DNA of 61,801 nucleotides, from NCBI GenBank assembly GCA_964556255.1, contig CAZKVQ010000013.1:1-61801 (forward strand). The letters run 5' to 3'. The notes beneath the pieces were generated by a model. The model saw only the letters and a program-made list of their open reading frames with translations, was not told the origin of the DNA and ran no database searches. The position numbers and the translations under genes were made by a program. Origin of the DNA: JACJWR01 sp964556255 (GTDB lineage: Bacteria; Actinomycetota; Actinomycetes; S36-B12; UBA10799). Below, piece by piece: positions 1 through 8,316 of this stretch (position 1 is its first letter; each line of letters starts with the position of its first letter).

Positions 1-968
1 AGAACATCGGTGGGGCGGCGACGACGGTCGGGCCCAGGCTGGGATCCGCCGAGGCCTCCTCGGACGTCACCTACCGCGTCGGGAAAGGAGTACGGCAGCG
101 CCGAAACGTCGGCCACTGCCGTCGACTTGCGCAGACCCGCGATCCACTCCCGGGCTGCGGCGCTGCCGGTGCCGGCCACCTCCCGGCCACCTTCGAGCAC
201 CACGTGCGACTCGGAGAGCACCTCGGCCTGCTGCACGGTCTGTGGATCGATGAGCCAACTCACGCCGGTGGCTCGGGCGGCGCCGGCAGCCTCTATCGTG
301 GCCAGCCGTCCGCCACGTTGGAACTGGGAGACGGCACCGCCGCCGATGAGTACATTGGCGGCGTCCCGAGCACCGGGTGAGGCTACCGGCCATAGCCACA
401 CCAGCGAGATCGGCGTGATGGTCTTCGGGTCCGGGAACCAGGGCAGGAATGTTCGCGCGATCCCGGCGGTGCCCCCATCGTCGACGGCCTCGACAGCGAA
501 GGAGTAGACGCCCTGGCCGCCTAGGTCGAGATTCGCAAGCGGGATGGCAAATCTGAAAGGAATCGAAGCGCCGGGCGCGAGATCCGCGGGGACCGAACTG
601 CGCACAGGTTGCCCGTCGCGCTCCCCCGAGCCGTTGGCGATCTGTGACAGCTGGGCGCGGTCGTCGATCGGGACGGTACTGAAACGCAATACGAGGGACA
701 TACTGCGCAGGGTGTTCTGGCTACGGTTCGTGGTCGTGCCGCTGATCGTCAGGGTGTCCCCCACTTTTGGTACCACCGGCGTTAGTTGGGATAGTTCAAC
801 GGCGGCGGGCGACGCACCGGGGGACTCAACGGCGGGGGGAGGGGCCTCGGCCGACGCGTGGGCGGGAGCCGATGCCGCGGTCGGCGCGGCATTGAGGGCA
901 CCCGACGCGCCGATGACCGCCGCGGCCGCCGCCAGGACGGCAACCAGCACGCGGCTGGCGCGTCTCAC
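1..968 (-). CDS. DUF6049 family exported protein, C-terminus cut by window edge
   Basis: Reading the minus strand from a GTG at 968 gives an open frame of over 320 codons that runs off the left edge without a stop. The first ~25 residues are an Arg-led, Ala/Val-rich signal peptide, followed by an Ala/Pro-rich linker and a beta-rich region with a segment reading LTPVVPKVGDTLTISGTTTN. This layout and its place directly downstream of the Nudix gene match the DUF6049 protein that in actinobacteria lies between mutT/pcnA and murJ. The start codon overlaps the Nudix stop (GTGA at 968-965), so the two are translationally coupled. The family is exported and envelope-associated; its function is not known to me. 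Confidence 0.85.
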   Translation of the reverse strand, partial: MRRASRVLVAVLAAAAAVIGASGALNAAPTAASAPAHASAEAPPPAVESPGASPAAVELSQLTPVVPKVGDTLTISGTTTNRSQNTLRSMSLVLRFSTVPIDDRAQLSQIANGSGERDGQPVRSSVPADLAPGASIPFRFAIPLANLDLGGQGVYSFAVEAVDDGGTAGIARTFLPWFPDPKTITPISLVWLWPVASPGARDAANVLIGGGAVSQFQRGGRLATIEAAGAARATGVSWLIDPQTVQQAEVLSESHVVLEGGREVAGTGSAAAREWIAGLRKSTAVADVSALPYSFPDAVGDVRGGLGGSQPGPDRRRRPTDV

Positions 969-1429
969 CGCAGGGCCGCGAGGAGCGCGGGGACCTTGTC
1001 CATGAGTCGGCGCTCGTCGGCGTAGGTCAGCCTGGCCTGGACATCGGACACGGCGACCCATGCGACGTCTGCCACCTCGACGTCTTCAGTGCTGACGGCA
1101 CCGCCGGTGCGTTCGAGTATGAAGTGGTGAACCGTCTTGTGAATCCGCCTGCCCTCGGCAACGAAGGTGAAATCGATTGTGCCCAGTTCGCCGAGCACCC
1201 GACCGGTGATCCCGGTCTCCTCGGCGATCTCCCGGGCGGCCGTCTGCTCGCGGGTTTCCCCCGCCTCGATGTGACCCTTGGGAAGCGACCAGACCATGCG
1301 TCCGCGGCGGTCATAACGGCCGATGATGACCGCAGAGATGGGGTCCTTGTTGAAGTCGATGAGGAGCCCGCCGGCGCTGGTTTCCTCGACCGGGGTCGAC
1401 GAAGGGCGCGCCGATCGCGAGGAGGACAT
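965..1429 (-). CDS. Nudix hydrolase (MutT4-like)
   Basis: 154 aa with a full Nudix box at residues 52-74 (GHIEAGETREQ...REIAEETGI), which supplies the Mg-binding Glu residues for hydrolysis of nucleoside-diphosphate-linked substrates. The substrate cannot be read from sequence; the position between pcnA and the DUF6049 gene matches mycobacterial mutT4. The ATG at 1429 lies 7 nt after a TACACT hexamer (1442-1437 on the minus strand) and has no Shine-Dalgarno sequence, so the mRNA is probably leaderless. It is divergent from the CCA-adding enzyme gene with only 75 bp between starts, and overlaps the next gene by 4 bp. Confidence 0.9.
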   Translation of the reverse strand: MSSSRSARPSSTPVEETSAGGLLIDFNKDPISAVIIGRYDRRGRMVWSLPKGHIEAGETREQTAAREIAEETGITGRVLGELGTIDFTFVAEGRRIHKTVHHFILERTGGAVSTEDVEVADVAWVAVSDVQARLTYADERRLMDKVPALLAALR

Positions 1430-1504
1430 GACGTTGAGTGTAACTGCGTTGCCGCTCCCGTCCGCCTCTGATTGGCGTCAGCGGTGCGTCGCTACGCTGG
1501 GGCG
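1430..1504. promoter_or_regulatory. Divergent leaderless promoters between Nudix and CCA-enzyme genes
   Basis: The 75-bp gap carries TACACT on the minus strand (1442-1437), 7 nt before the Nudix ATG, and TACGCT on the plus strand (1493-1498), 6 nt before GTG 1505. A TTGGCG at 1472-1477 is a possible -35 for the plus-strand gene but its spacing of 15 nt is short. Neither start has a ribosome binding site. Confidence 0.6.
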
Positions 1505-2947
1505 GTGACACCTTCCGACTCGGTGATCGAGGCGACAGCCCGGATCAGGCCGACGCTGCTACCCGCAGTGGCCCCGCTGGCTGACCTGATCGCCGCATTC
1601 GCCGAGGACGGCCACGAGCTGGCCCTGGTCGGCGGCTGTGTTCGGGATGCGGCGCTTGGTCGGGTCGGCAACGATCTCGACCTCACCTCGGATGCCAGAC
1701 CTGACCGGATTCGGCACCTCGTGGCCCCGTTCGCGGATTCCCTGTGGGAAACAGGTATCAGGTTCGGCACTGTGGGCCTACAGCTCGGTCAGTGGCAGCT
1801 CGAGGTCACCACCTACCGTGCCGATTCGTACGACCCGGAGTCACGCAAGCCCGTCGTTGCGTTTGGGGAAGACCTCACCGAGGATCTGGTCCGTCGCGAC
1901 TTCACCGTGAACTGCATGGCTCTGTCCCTGACAACAGGTGCGCTGGTCGACCCCTTCGGCGGTATGGCCGATCTGGTGGCCGGAGTGTTGCGCACACCGG
2001 GGACGCCGGAGCGGTCGTTCGGCGACGACCCGTTGCGGATGATGCGGGCTGCTCGGTTCGTGTCCCAACTGGGAATGACGATCGCGCCGGAGGTCCTGGC
2101 CGCCATGACGGACATGGCGTCACGGTTGGAGATCGTCTCGGAGGAGAGAATACGAGACGAGTTGGTGAAACTCGTGATGGGCGAGGATCCGGTCGCCGGC
2201 CTGCGGGTGCTGGTGGACACCGGATTGGCGGACATGGTGCTGCCGGAACTGCCTGCGTTGTCGCTGGAGATCGACGAGCATCACCATCACAAGGACGTGT
2301 ATGAGCACACACTCCGTGTGTTGGAGCAGTCGATCGCGCTGGAAACGACGCATGCACCTGCCTCCGGTCCGGACTTCACCCTGCGGTTCGCGGCCCTGAT
2401 GCACGACATCGGGAAGCCGCGGACGCGCCGCTTCACCTCCGGTGGCGGCGTCTCCTTCCATCACCACGAAGTTGTCGGGGCGAAGATGACGCGCAAGCGA
2501 ATGCGGGCGTTGAGATTCTCCAACGACGACATCGATGCGGTGGCGGGGCTGGTGGAACTCCACCTTCGCTTCCACGGCTATGGCGGTGGTGAATGGACCG
2601 ACTCCGCTGTCCGGCGCTATGTGCGCGACGCCGGACCCCTGCTTCCGCGGTTGCACAAACTGACGAGGGCAGACTGCACCACCCGCAACCGCCGGAAGGC
2701 CGAGGCACTGCAACGGTCCTACGACAACCTGGAGCGCCGCATTGAGCGGCTGGAACGCGAGGAGGAGCTGGCCTCGCTGCGTCCGGAACTCGATGGGGAA
2801 CAGATCATGTCGGTGCTCGGGATCGAGCCGGGTCCGGATGTCGGACGCGCCTACCGATTCCTGATGGACCTCCGGCTCGACAGTGGCCTGCTCGGTCAGG
2901 ACAAGGCCGAGCAGGAGTTGCTCAACTGGTGGGAATCACAGCGGTAG
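1505..2947 (+). CDS. pcnA: CCA-adding tRNA nucleotidyltransferase
   Basis: About 480 aa. The N-terminal polymerase-beta-type head has the GG...RD motif (LVGGCVRDAALG) followed by the catalytic DLD (GNDLDLTSD). A central RNA-binding region has the class II feature MMRAARFVSQLG, and a later HD phosphohydrolase motif (MHDIGKPRTR) is fused behind it. The enzyme adds or repairs the 3' CCA of tRNAs; the tRNA-Gly at 58.9 kb indeed lacks an encoded CCA. I chose GTG 1505 because it follows a -10 hexamer by 6 nt; an in-frame TTG at 1472 would only add residues without homology features. The 3' end overlaps the convergent membrane-protein gene by 26 bp. Confidence 0.93.
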   Translation: MTPSDSVIEATARIRPTLLPAVAPLADLIAAFAEDGHELALVGGCVRDAALGRVGNDLDLTSDARPDRIRHLVAPFADSLWETGIRFGTVGLQLGQWQLEVTTYRADSYDPESRKPVVAFGEDLTEDLVRRDFTVNCMALSLTTGALVDPFGGMADLVAGVLRTPGTPERSFGDDPLRMMRAARFVSQLGMTIAPEVLAAMTDMASRLEIVSEERIRDELVKLVMGEDPVAGLRVLVDTGLADMVLPELPALSLEIDEHHHHKDVYEHTLRVLEQSIALETTHAPASGPDFTLRFAALMHDIGKPRTRRFTSGGGVSFHHHEVVGAKMTRKRMRALRFSNDDIDAVAGLVELHLRFHGYGGGEWTDSAVRRYVRDAGPLLPRLHKLTRADCTTRNRRKAEALQRSYDNLERRIERLEREEELASLRPELDGEQIMSVLGIEPGPDVGRAYRFLMDLRLDSGLLGQDKAEQELLNWWESQR

Positions 2948-4238
2948 GCACACGATCCGATTCCTCGCCAGGATCTTCAGGAGTGGCGGGGGAACCGATG
3001 CCGCTCAAGAATTCGACCAACGCCGCCAAAGCCAACGCGATTGCCGTTACCCAAAGCACCGACGCAACCGTGATCGGCTCGGCGATGACCAGCAGCACGG
3101 CGGTGGCCAGCACCCCGATCACGATCTTGACAGCCGTCGGGTGGTCCCGTAGAGCCTTGCCGACGCCTGCGAGTGCTGTGCCGTTGACGCGCGCCCCGGC
3201 TTGGCGCAGGCCACCGCCGATCAACCCCCGCAGGCTGGTGGCCGGATGAGAGCGACCCCCGAACCAGCCGAGCACGGCGACGACCACGCCTATCGTGATA
3301 GCCGCGCTCACCGCCGTCGAGAGATACCTCGTGAGGGTCACGAAGAAGGTGTTGACGACGGATTCATAGGGGGTGCTGGCGAAGGAGTTGGAGACCTGCT
3401 CGCGCGCCACCGTCAATCCGATGGATAGGGCCGTCATGCCGATGGCGATGGCGACTCCGGAGGCCAGCACCATCCGCGCCCGGCGGGTGCTGATCAGAAC
3501 GGACGCGAGGAAGAGGACGATCGCCAGTGGCAACAACCACCGGGCGATCGGCACCGAGAACGCGTAGATGATGCGGGCCTGCTTCACCTGGTCGGACTTC
3601 AGCAGCACGATCTCGCGGTCGGCGGCTTCCGGAACTGGCTTGTCGGCCAGCGCGGTGACGCCCTTCGCCACCAACTCCTCCTTCGCCTTCTCGATGACGG
3701 TGCCGATGTCGAGGACCACCTCATCGTTCTGGATCTTCACCGCCCCGCTCTGGTCTCCCTGCAGCGCCGAGATGAGCTGCTGCTGCAGGTTCTTGTTGGC
3801 GGCGATCCACAAGTTGTCGAACTGCTCGGAGTTGATCAGCTTGTGTACGACCTGGCTGATGAGGCTGTTGATAGCTCCCTCGATCGGGGCCTTGAGAAGC
3901 TTCTGGGCCGGTTCGGGCAAGGAGGACAGCAGGTTGTCGATGGTCTGGTTGGAATCCACCTGCTTCTGCAGGGCATCGGTCGCCGCGGTGGCGATCTGCT
4001 CGCGGATCGCCTGATCCTGCGATAGCGGGGCCACGGTGGCCACGTACCGCTCGGTATCGGTCAGTGATCGCTGACCCCAGAATCCGACGACCCCCAACGG
4101 GAGCAGGATCGCTGCGATGACGAGCAGTACCCACGCCACCACGCCGCGGCCCCGGCCGGACGTGCTGCGCTTCGGCGGGCCGTCGTTCTTCCCACCGGAG
4201 GTCTCGGCGCTGGCCTCGGGCGTGCTGACTGTCGACAC
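2922..4238 (-). CDS. Integral membrane protein of unknown function
   Basis: About 438 aa. A short hydrophilic N-terminus (residues 1-30, Ser/Gly/Lys-rich) leads into a TM segment near residues 34-54, then a ~180-residue predicted extracytoplasmic, helix-rich Gln/Ala/Leu region with no cysteines, then a block of about five TM segments and a short acidic tail. I know it only as an actinobacterial hypothetical membrane protein. GTG 4238 is preferred because GGGAG lies 5 nt upstream; a TTG at 4250 is the alternative. It overlaps the 3' end of the CCA-adding enzyme gene and follows the MFS gene on the same strand. Confidence 0.75.
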   Translation of the reverse strand: MSTVSTPEASAETSGGKNDGPPKRSTSGRGRGVVAWVLLVIAAILLPLGVVGFWGQRSLTDTERYVATVAPLSQDQAIREQIATAATDALQKQVDSNQTIDNLLSSLPEPAQKLLKAPIEGAINSLISQVVHKLINSEQFDNLWIAANKNLQQQLISALQGDQSGAVKIQNDEVVLDIGTVIEKAKEELVAKGVTALADKPVPEAADREIVLLKSDQVKQARIIYAFSVPIARWLLPLAIVLFLASVLISTRRARMVLASGVAIAIGMTALSIGLTVAREQVSNSFASTPYESVVNTFFVTLTRYLSTAVSAAITIGVVVAVLGWFGGRSHPATSLRGLIGGGLRQAGARVNGTALAGVGKALRDHPTAVKIVIGVLATAVLLVIAEPITVASVLWVTAIALALAALVEFLSGIGSPATPEDPGEESDRVPTAVIPTS

Positions 4239-4282
4239 GTGTGCTCCCAACCTTCGCCCGAGGGCGCGTTTCGGTACGTGGG

Positions 4283-5575
4283 TCAGACGCTACCCGCTGT
4301 GGCTGGCTCGCGAGGGCCGGATCTGAGGAAGAACCAGGTAGCCGCGGCGAGTAGGGCTCCGCAGACGAGGTCGAGCACCACCGAGATGCCGTCCGTCGGG
4401 ACCGTGAAGCCGGCGAAGGCTATGCCCAGCAGGAGTGCGACATTGATAGCCACATCGAACAGCGAGAACACCCGGCCGCGACCGGAGTCGGGGATCTCCC
4501 GGGCGATGGTCGTGTCGGTGCAGACTTTGGCAGCCTGCCCCGCGAGACCGAGGAAAAAGCCACCGGCAACCGCTCCCGCGACACTGACCGTCAGCAGTCC
4601 AAGTGGAATGGTCACGGTTGCCACCGCCATGACCACAACGCACCAGCGACGCTCGCCAATCCTGGCGACCACCGGGGGTGTCAGGACGGCCCCGACGAGC
4701 GCCCCTATGCCGGCGCCGCCGATCGCGAGCGCGAAGACACCGAGAGCGCCGGAGGCCGAGCCGGGACTCAGAACCGAGCGGGAGAACACGATCACGATCA
4801 GCAGGGCAACCCCATAGGCCGCCCGGTGAAGCATCACGCCGGCGACCGAGCGGGCCGCAGGTCGGGCTCGGAGCAATTGCCTGGCGCCTGCCACCAGGTT
4901 CGCCAGCACGACGCGGAAGGTTTCCCGTTCATGATCCGGCGGTGGACCCAGGGCGGCCACGGGCAGTCGAAGGGAGAGCGCCGCGGTGATGAGCAGGCCA
5001 ACGGCTGCGACAGACAGAATGACCGCCGTGACTGTCGAAGTGGCATCCAACTTCGCGGTTATCGACACGGTGACGGCGGCGCCGATAGCGGCCGCAGTTG
5101 TCCCCGCCACCGGCGCGACCGCGTTCGCCGGGATCAGCCTCTCCTGGTCAACGGTGTTGGGCAAGGACGCCGCCAACGCGGTGAGGATCAGCCGATTGAG
5201 GGCGAGCACGATGAGAACTGTGAGGATGAGGCCCGGTCCCAGGTCTCCGGAGAGGGCCTGCCAGGAAAGCAGCGCCACCAATGCGGCCCGGATGATGTTC
5301 GTGAACAGCAGCACCTGCCGCCGCCGCCATCTGTCCAGGAAGACACCCATGAACGGTCCGATCACCGAGTAGGGGAGCAGAAGCAGGGCGAAGGCCCCGA
5401 CGACCGCCACGGTGGTGGATTGACGTTCCGGCGAGAAGAGGGCGTAGCCGCCGAGGGCCGACTGGATGATGCCGTCGTTGAGTTGGCCGACGACGCGCAC
5501 CGTGAGGAGTCGGGTGAAAAGGCGTTCGTGCAGCAGGCCGTGGAGTTTGACGCCGTTCAACCTGACGCGGGCCAC
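4283..5575 (-). CDS. MFS transporter
   Basis: 430 aa with about 12 hydrophobic segments. The loop between TM2 and TM3 reads GVFLDRWRRRQ, the MFS motif A with the usual Gly-Asp-Arg character, and a second similar loop follows in the C-terminal half. The substrate is unknown; an efflux role is an inference from the family. GTG 5575 follows a TAGGTT hexamer (5587-5582) by 6 nt, so it is likely leaderless. Genes of this type sit next to inositol-phosphate synthase in other actinobacteria, so the position is ancestral rather than acquired. Confidence 0.85.
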   Translation of the reverse strand: MARVRLNGVKLHGLLHERLFTRLLTVRVVGQLNDGIIQSALGGYALFSPERQSTTVAVVGAFALLLLPYSVIGPFMGVFLDRWRRRQVLLFTNIIRAALVALLSWQALSGDLGPGLILTVLIVLALNRLILTALAASLPNTVDQERLIPANAVAPVAGTTAAAIGAAVTVSITAKLDATSTVTAVILSVAAVGLLITAALSLRLPVAALGPPPDHERETFRVVLANLVAGARQLLRARPAARSVAGVMLHRAAYGVALLIVIVFSRSVLSPGSASGALGVFALAIGGAGIGALVGAVLTPPVVARIGERRWCVVVMAVATVTIPLGLLTVSVAGAVAGGFFLGLAGQAAKVCTDTTIAREIPDSGRGRVFSLFDVAINVALLLGIAFAGFTVPTDGISVVLDLVCGALLAAATWFFLRSGPREPATAGSV

Positions 5576-5639
5576 GTGGACAACCTAATGCCCGGATCGG
5601 GCCTTGATCACCAGGCGCGCGAGCCGTCGGGAGCACGCG

Positions 5640-5683
5640 CGACGAGGACGGCCACCCCTGTGGGGCGATGGCCGTCCTCGTCG
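5640..5683 (-). terminator. Intrinsic-type hairpin after inositol phosphate synthase gene
   Basis: A perfect 15-bp inverted repeat (5640-5654 with 5669-5683) encloses a loop that itself can pair CCCC with GGGG. It lies 37 bp beyond the stop of the minus-strand synthase gene. There is no clear U-run, as is common in high-GC actinobacteria. Confidence 0.7.
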
Positions 5684-5719
5684 CGAGAAAGGGAAGTGCT
5701 CAGGTGTGTCGCTGACGGA

Positions 5720-6799
5720 TCAGCGCTCGATGTCGCCGCGGATGAAGGCCTCGATCGAGTCGCGTGCCTCGGAATCCGAGTACTGCACCGGCGGGGACTT
5801 CATGAAGTACGACGAGGCCGACAGGATCGGGCCGCCGATTCCACGGTCCTTGGCGATCTTGGCCGCCCGGATGGCATCGATGATGATGCCGGCCGAGTTG
5901 GGGGAGTCCCACACCTCGAGCTTGTATTCCAGGCTCAGCGGCACATCGCCGAAGGCACGTCCCTCGAGCCGCACGAACGCCCACTTGCGGTCGTCCAGCC
6001 AGGCGACGTAGTCGGAGGGGCCGATGTGGACGTTGCGCGAGGAGATCTCGTCGCGCAACTGCGACGTGACCGACTGCGTCTTGGAGATCTTCTTGGACTC
6101 CAGACGCTCGCGCTCCAACATGTTCATGAAGTCCATGTTGCCGCCGACGTTCAACTGGTAGGTGCGGTCGACCGTGACCCCGCGGTCCTCGAACAACTTG
6201 GCAAGCACCCGGTGGGTGATGGTCGCACCGACTTGCGACTTGATGTCGTCGCCGACGATGGGAACACCAGCGTCGGTGAACTTCTGCGCCCACTCGGGGG
6301 TGCCGGCGATGAACACCGGCAGAGCGTTGACGAACGCAACCTTCGCGTCGATGGCGCACTGCGCGTAGTACTTGGCAGCCTGCTCGGATCCGACCGGCAG
6401 GTAGCAGACCAACACGTCTGCCCGCGACTCCTTGAGGGCGGCGACGATGTCGACGGGCTCCTCATCGGACTCGATGATCGTTTCCCGGTAGTACTTGCCG
6501 AGACCGTCGAGGGTGTGGCCACGCTGCACGGTCACCCCAGTCGGAGGCACATCACAGATCTTGATCGTGTTGTTCTCGCTCGCCGTGATGGCGTGAGCGA
6601 GATCCTGTCCGACTTTCTTGGCGTCGACGTCGAACGCCGCGACGAACTCCACGTCGGAGACGTGATAGTCGCCGAACTGGACATGCATCAGACCCGGGAC
6701 GTGCTGGGTCGGATCGGCGTCGGAGTAGTACTCGACACCCTGGACCAACGAGGCGGCGCAGTTACCCACGCCGACGATGGCCACCCGGAGGGAACCCAT
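5720..6799 (-). CDS. ino1: Inositol-3-phosphate synthase
   Basis: 359 aa, close to the ~365 aa of the mycobacterial enzyme. The N-terminal Rossmann motif VGVGNCAASLVQG binds NAD; the segment MNMLERERLESKKISKTQSV and the C-terminal YFMKSPP are hallmarks of the family. It converts glucose 6-phosphate to inositol 3-phosphate, the first step to phosphatidylinositol and mycothiol. ATG 6799 is chosen because the family N-terminus begins MGSLRVAIVGVGNC and GAAAGAAGG lies just upstream. It starts 2 bp after the PadR stop, so the two form an operon and the PadR protein is the likely local regulator. Confidence 0.95.
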   Translation of the reverse strand: MGSLRVAIVGVGNCAASLVQGVEYYSDADPTQHVPGLMHVQFGDYHVSDVEFVAAFDVDAKKVGQDLAHAITASENNTIKICDVPPTGVTVQRGHTLDGLGKYYRETIIESDEEPVDIVAALKESRADVLVCYLPVGSEQAAKYYAQCAIDAKVAFVNALPVFIAGTPEWAQKFTDAGVPIVGDDIKSQVGATITHRVLAKLFEDRGVTVDRTYQLNVGGNMDFMNMLERERLESKKISKTQSVTSQLRDEISSRNVHIGPSDYVAWLDDRKWAFVRLEGRAFGDVPLSLEYKLEVWDSPNSAGIIIDAIRAAKIAKDRGIGGPILSASSYFMKSPPVQYSDSEARDSIEAFIRGDIER

Positions 6800-6801
6800 C
6801 T

Positions 6802-7386
6802 CTACCTTCTTTCCTTGGAGGTCGGGAGGTTGTCCTCGCCGCCCTGTTCGTTGGCGATGAGCTCGTTGAGCCACCGCACTTCCCTTTCCACTCCCTCAAG
6901 GCCGTGCTGTTGCAGGGCGAGGGTGTAGTCATCGAGGCGCTCCCGAGTGCGCGCCATGGAGCCGCGCAGTGAGGCGCGCCGTTCTTCCAGACGGCTTCGC
7001 CGTCCTTGCAGGATCCGCAACCGGGCGTCGGCATCCGTGCGACCGAAGAACGCCAGGTGGACATCGAACCGCTCGTCCTCCCAGGCTTCCGGGCCGGATT
7101 CGTCGAGCCAGGACTGCAGCTGTTCCTTGCCTTCGGCGGTGAGTTTGTAGACGATGCGGGCCCGCTTGCCAGAAAGGGCTGGGGCGCCGGCATCAGCAGG
7201 GCCGTCCTCAACGATCCACCCCCGGGCGAGCATCTCCTTCAGCGCGGGGTAGAGCGATCCGTAGGAGATCGCGTGGAAGGTTCCGAGGATCGAGTTGAGA
7301 CGCTTGCGAAGTTCGTAGCCATGCATCGGGCTCTCCTGGAGCAGGCCGAGGACGGCGAGCATGAGAAGTCCGCTGCGCTTTCCCAC
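6802..7386 (-). CDS. PadR family transcriptional regulator
   Basis: 194 aa. The N-terminal winged helix (LLMLAVLGLLQESPMHGYELRKRL ... SYGSLYPALKEMLARGWI) is the PadR domain; a C-terminal Arg/Glu-rich coiled-coil-like region (roughly residues 110-185) provides dimerisation. GTG 7386 has an AAGGAGG 5 nt upstream (7392-7398), which decides the start over longer in-frame options. The gene is transcribed ahead of ino1 and probably controls it; orthologues occupy the same place in mycobacteria. A 15-bp palindrome upstream is the likely autoregulatory site. Confidence 0.9.
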   Translation of the reverse strand: MGKRSGLLMLAVLGLLQESPMHGYELRKRLNSILGTFHAISYGSLYPALKEMLARGWIVEDGPADAGAPALSGKRARIVYKLTAEGKEQLQSWLDESGPEAWEDERFDVHLAFFGRTDADARLRILQGRRSRLEERRASLRGSMARTRERLDDYTLALQQHGLEGVEREVRWLNELIANEQGGEDNLPTSKERR

Positions 7387-7452
7387 TGCTACCTCCTTCG
7401 CCGGTTCCACTACGTCGGGTCGCTTGCGATACCCATACGCCTCAGTAACGAT

Positions 7453-7467
7453 ATATCGGCCCGATAT
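7453..7467. promoter_or_regulatory. Candidate PadR operator
   Basis: A perfect palindrome ATATCGG-C-CCGATAT lies 67 bp upstream of the PadR start, in an AT-rich patch within otherwise GC-rich DNA. Related half sites (ACGATAT, ACGATAC) flank it at 7448 and 7474. Assignment to this PadR protein is inferred from position. Confidence 0.55.
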
Positions 7468-7581
7468 GTTCCAACGATACCTCGGAAACGTGGTTTTGTG
7501 AACTGTAGAACGCTGGTGGGTCGCGTCCGCGTCATGACTGCACCACGGGTGTGTCGCAGGGTTCCCGCGTACCCTTGGGGG

Positions 7582-8091
7582 ATGGCCGTTCCCCGATCGA
7601 ACACGCCGCGGGCCACCCGGGTGGCACAGACCACCCCGGTCGCCCGCCGCCCGCCGCCGCCGCGGGCGCCCGAGGTCGTGGCCGATCCGACCGCGCCACG
7701 GCATTGGGTGGACCACGGAATCCACCGTCGCAGGGCCTTGGCCTCGTTGGTGTTGTCAGCGACCGGGTCCAGCGAACACCTCGACCCACACCCCGACCTC
7801 ATCCGCGCTGCCAAACACCATGGGGAGCCAGCCGATGCCCCCTGCCCCTGGTGCCGGATGGATTCGTTGGTGCTCCTTAGGTACGTATTCTCAGACGAGT
7901 TGGGACCGTTCTCCGGCCGACTGCGCACGAAGCCGGAGCTGCTCGAGTGGGCGCTGGAGTACGGCTTCCTGGAGGTGTACGTCGTCGAGGTCTGCACGGG
8001 GTGCCGGTGGAATCACCTCCGGCACACCTACATGCTCGGCGACGGGAACCCACGGCCGCCGAGGCGGGCACCGGCCGACCTTCTGGAGTGA
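7582..8091 (+). CDS. DUF5318 family protein (putative zinc-binding)
   Basis: 169 aa. After a Pro/Arg-rich N-terminus, two CxxC pairs (CPWC near residue 89 and CTGC near residue 139) flank a conserved middle and would form a zinc ribbon. The family is actinobacterial, of unknown function, and sits between the PadR/ino1 pair and ponA in many genomes, as here. ATG 7582 follows TACCCT (7570-7575) by 6 nt with no Shine-Dalgarno, so a leaderless start is likely; longer frames upstream read through the PadR operator and are not credible. Confidence 0.85.
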   Translation: MAVPRSNTPRATRVAQTTPVARRPPPPRAPEVVADPTAPRHWVDHGIHRRRALASLVLSATGSSEHLDPHPDLIRAAKHHGEPADAPCPWCRMDSLVLLRYVFSDELGPFSGRLRTKPELLEWALEYGFLEVYVVEVCTGCRWNHLRHTYMLGDGNPRPPRRAPADLLE

Positions 8092-8169
8092 CCACCGGGT
8101 TTCCATCGGAGCTCCGCGACCGCCGTGGGATCTGACCCGTGGGTAGCCGGGATGAGTGAGGGCGATCAC

Positions 8170-8197
8170 TTGTCAGCGGCCAATGTCGCCTTACCCT
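8170..8197 (+). promoter_or_regulatory. Candidate promoter for ponA-like gene
   Basis: TTGTCA (8170-8175) and TACCCT (8192-8197) are separated by 16 nt, in the 225-bp gap before the penicillin-binding protein gene. This predicts a 5' UTR of about 110 nt. The rest of the gap shows nothing else I can name. Confidence 0.5.
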
Positions 8198-8316
8198 GAT
8201 AGCGCGGGGGACAATTGATGGGGCGGACGGTTCGCGCGGGGGTCACCGAACGCCCCCGCGGCCGCAGCGTTGTCCGCAGTTGTGCACCTGTCCCCTTCTG
8301 AGACGAGATTGGTTCC

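Noticed and set aside
10..1005. Plus-strand ORFs in the first kilobase
   Set aside because: Their Ser/Thr/Arg/Pro-rich composition is that of shadow frames; the minus-strand DUF6049 frame is continuous and fits the conserved gene order.
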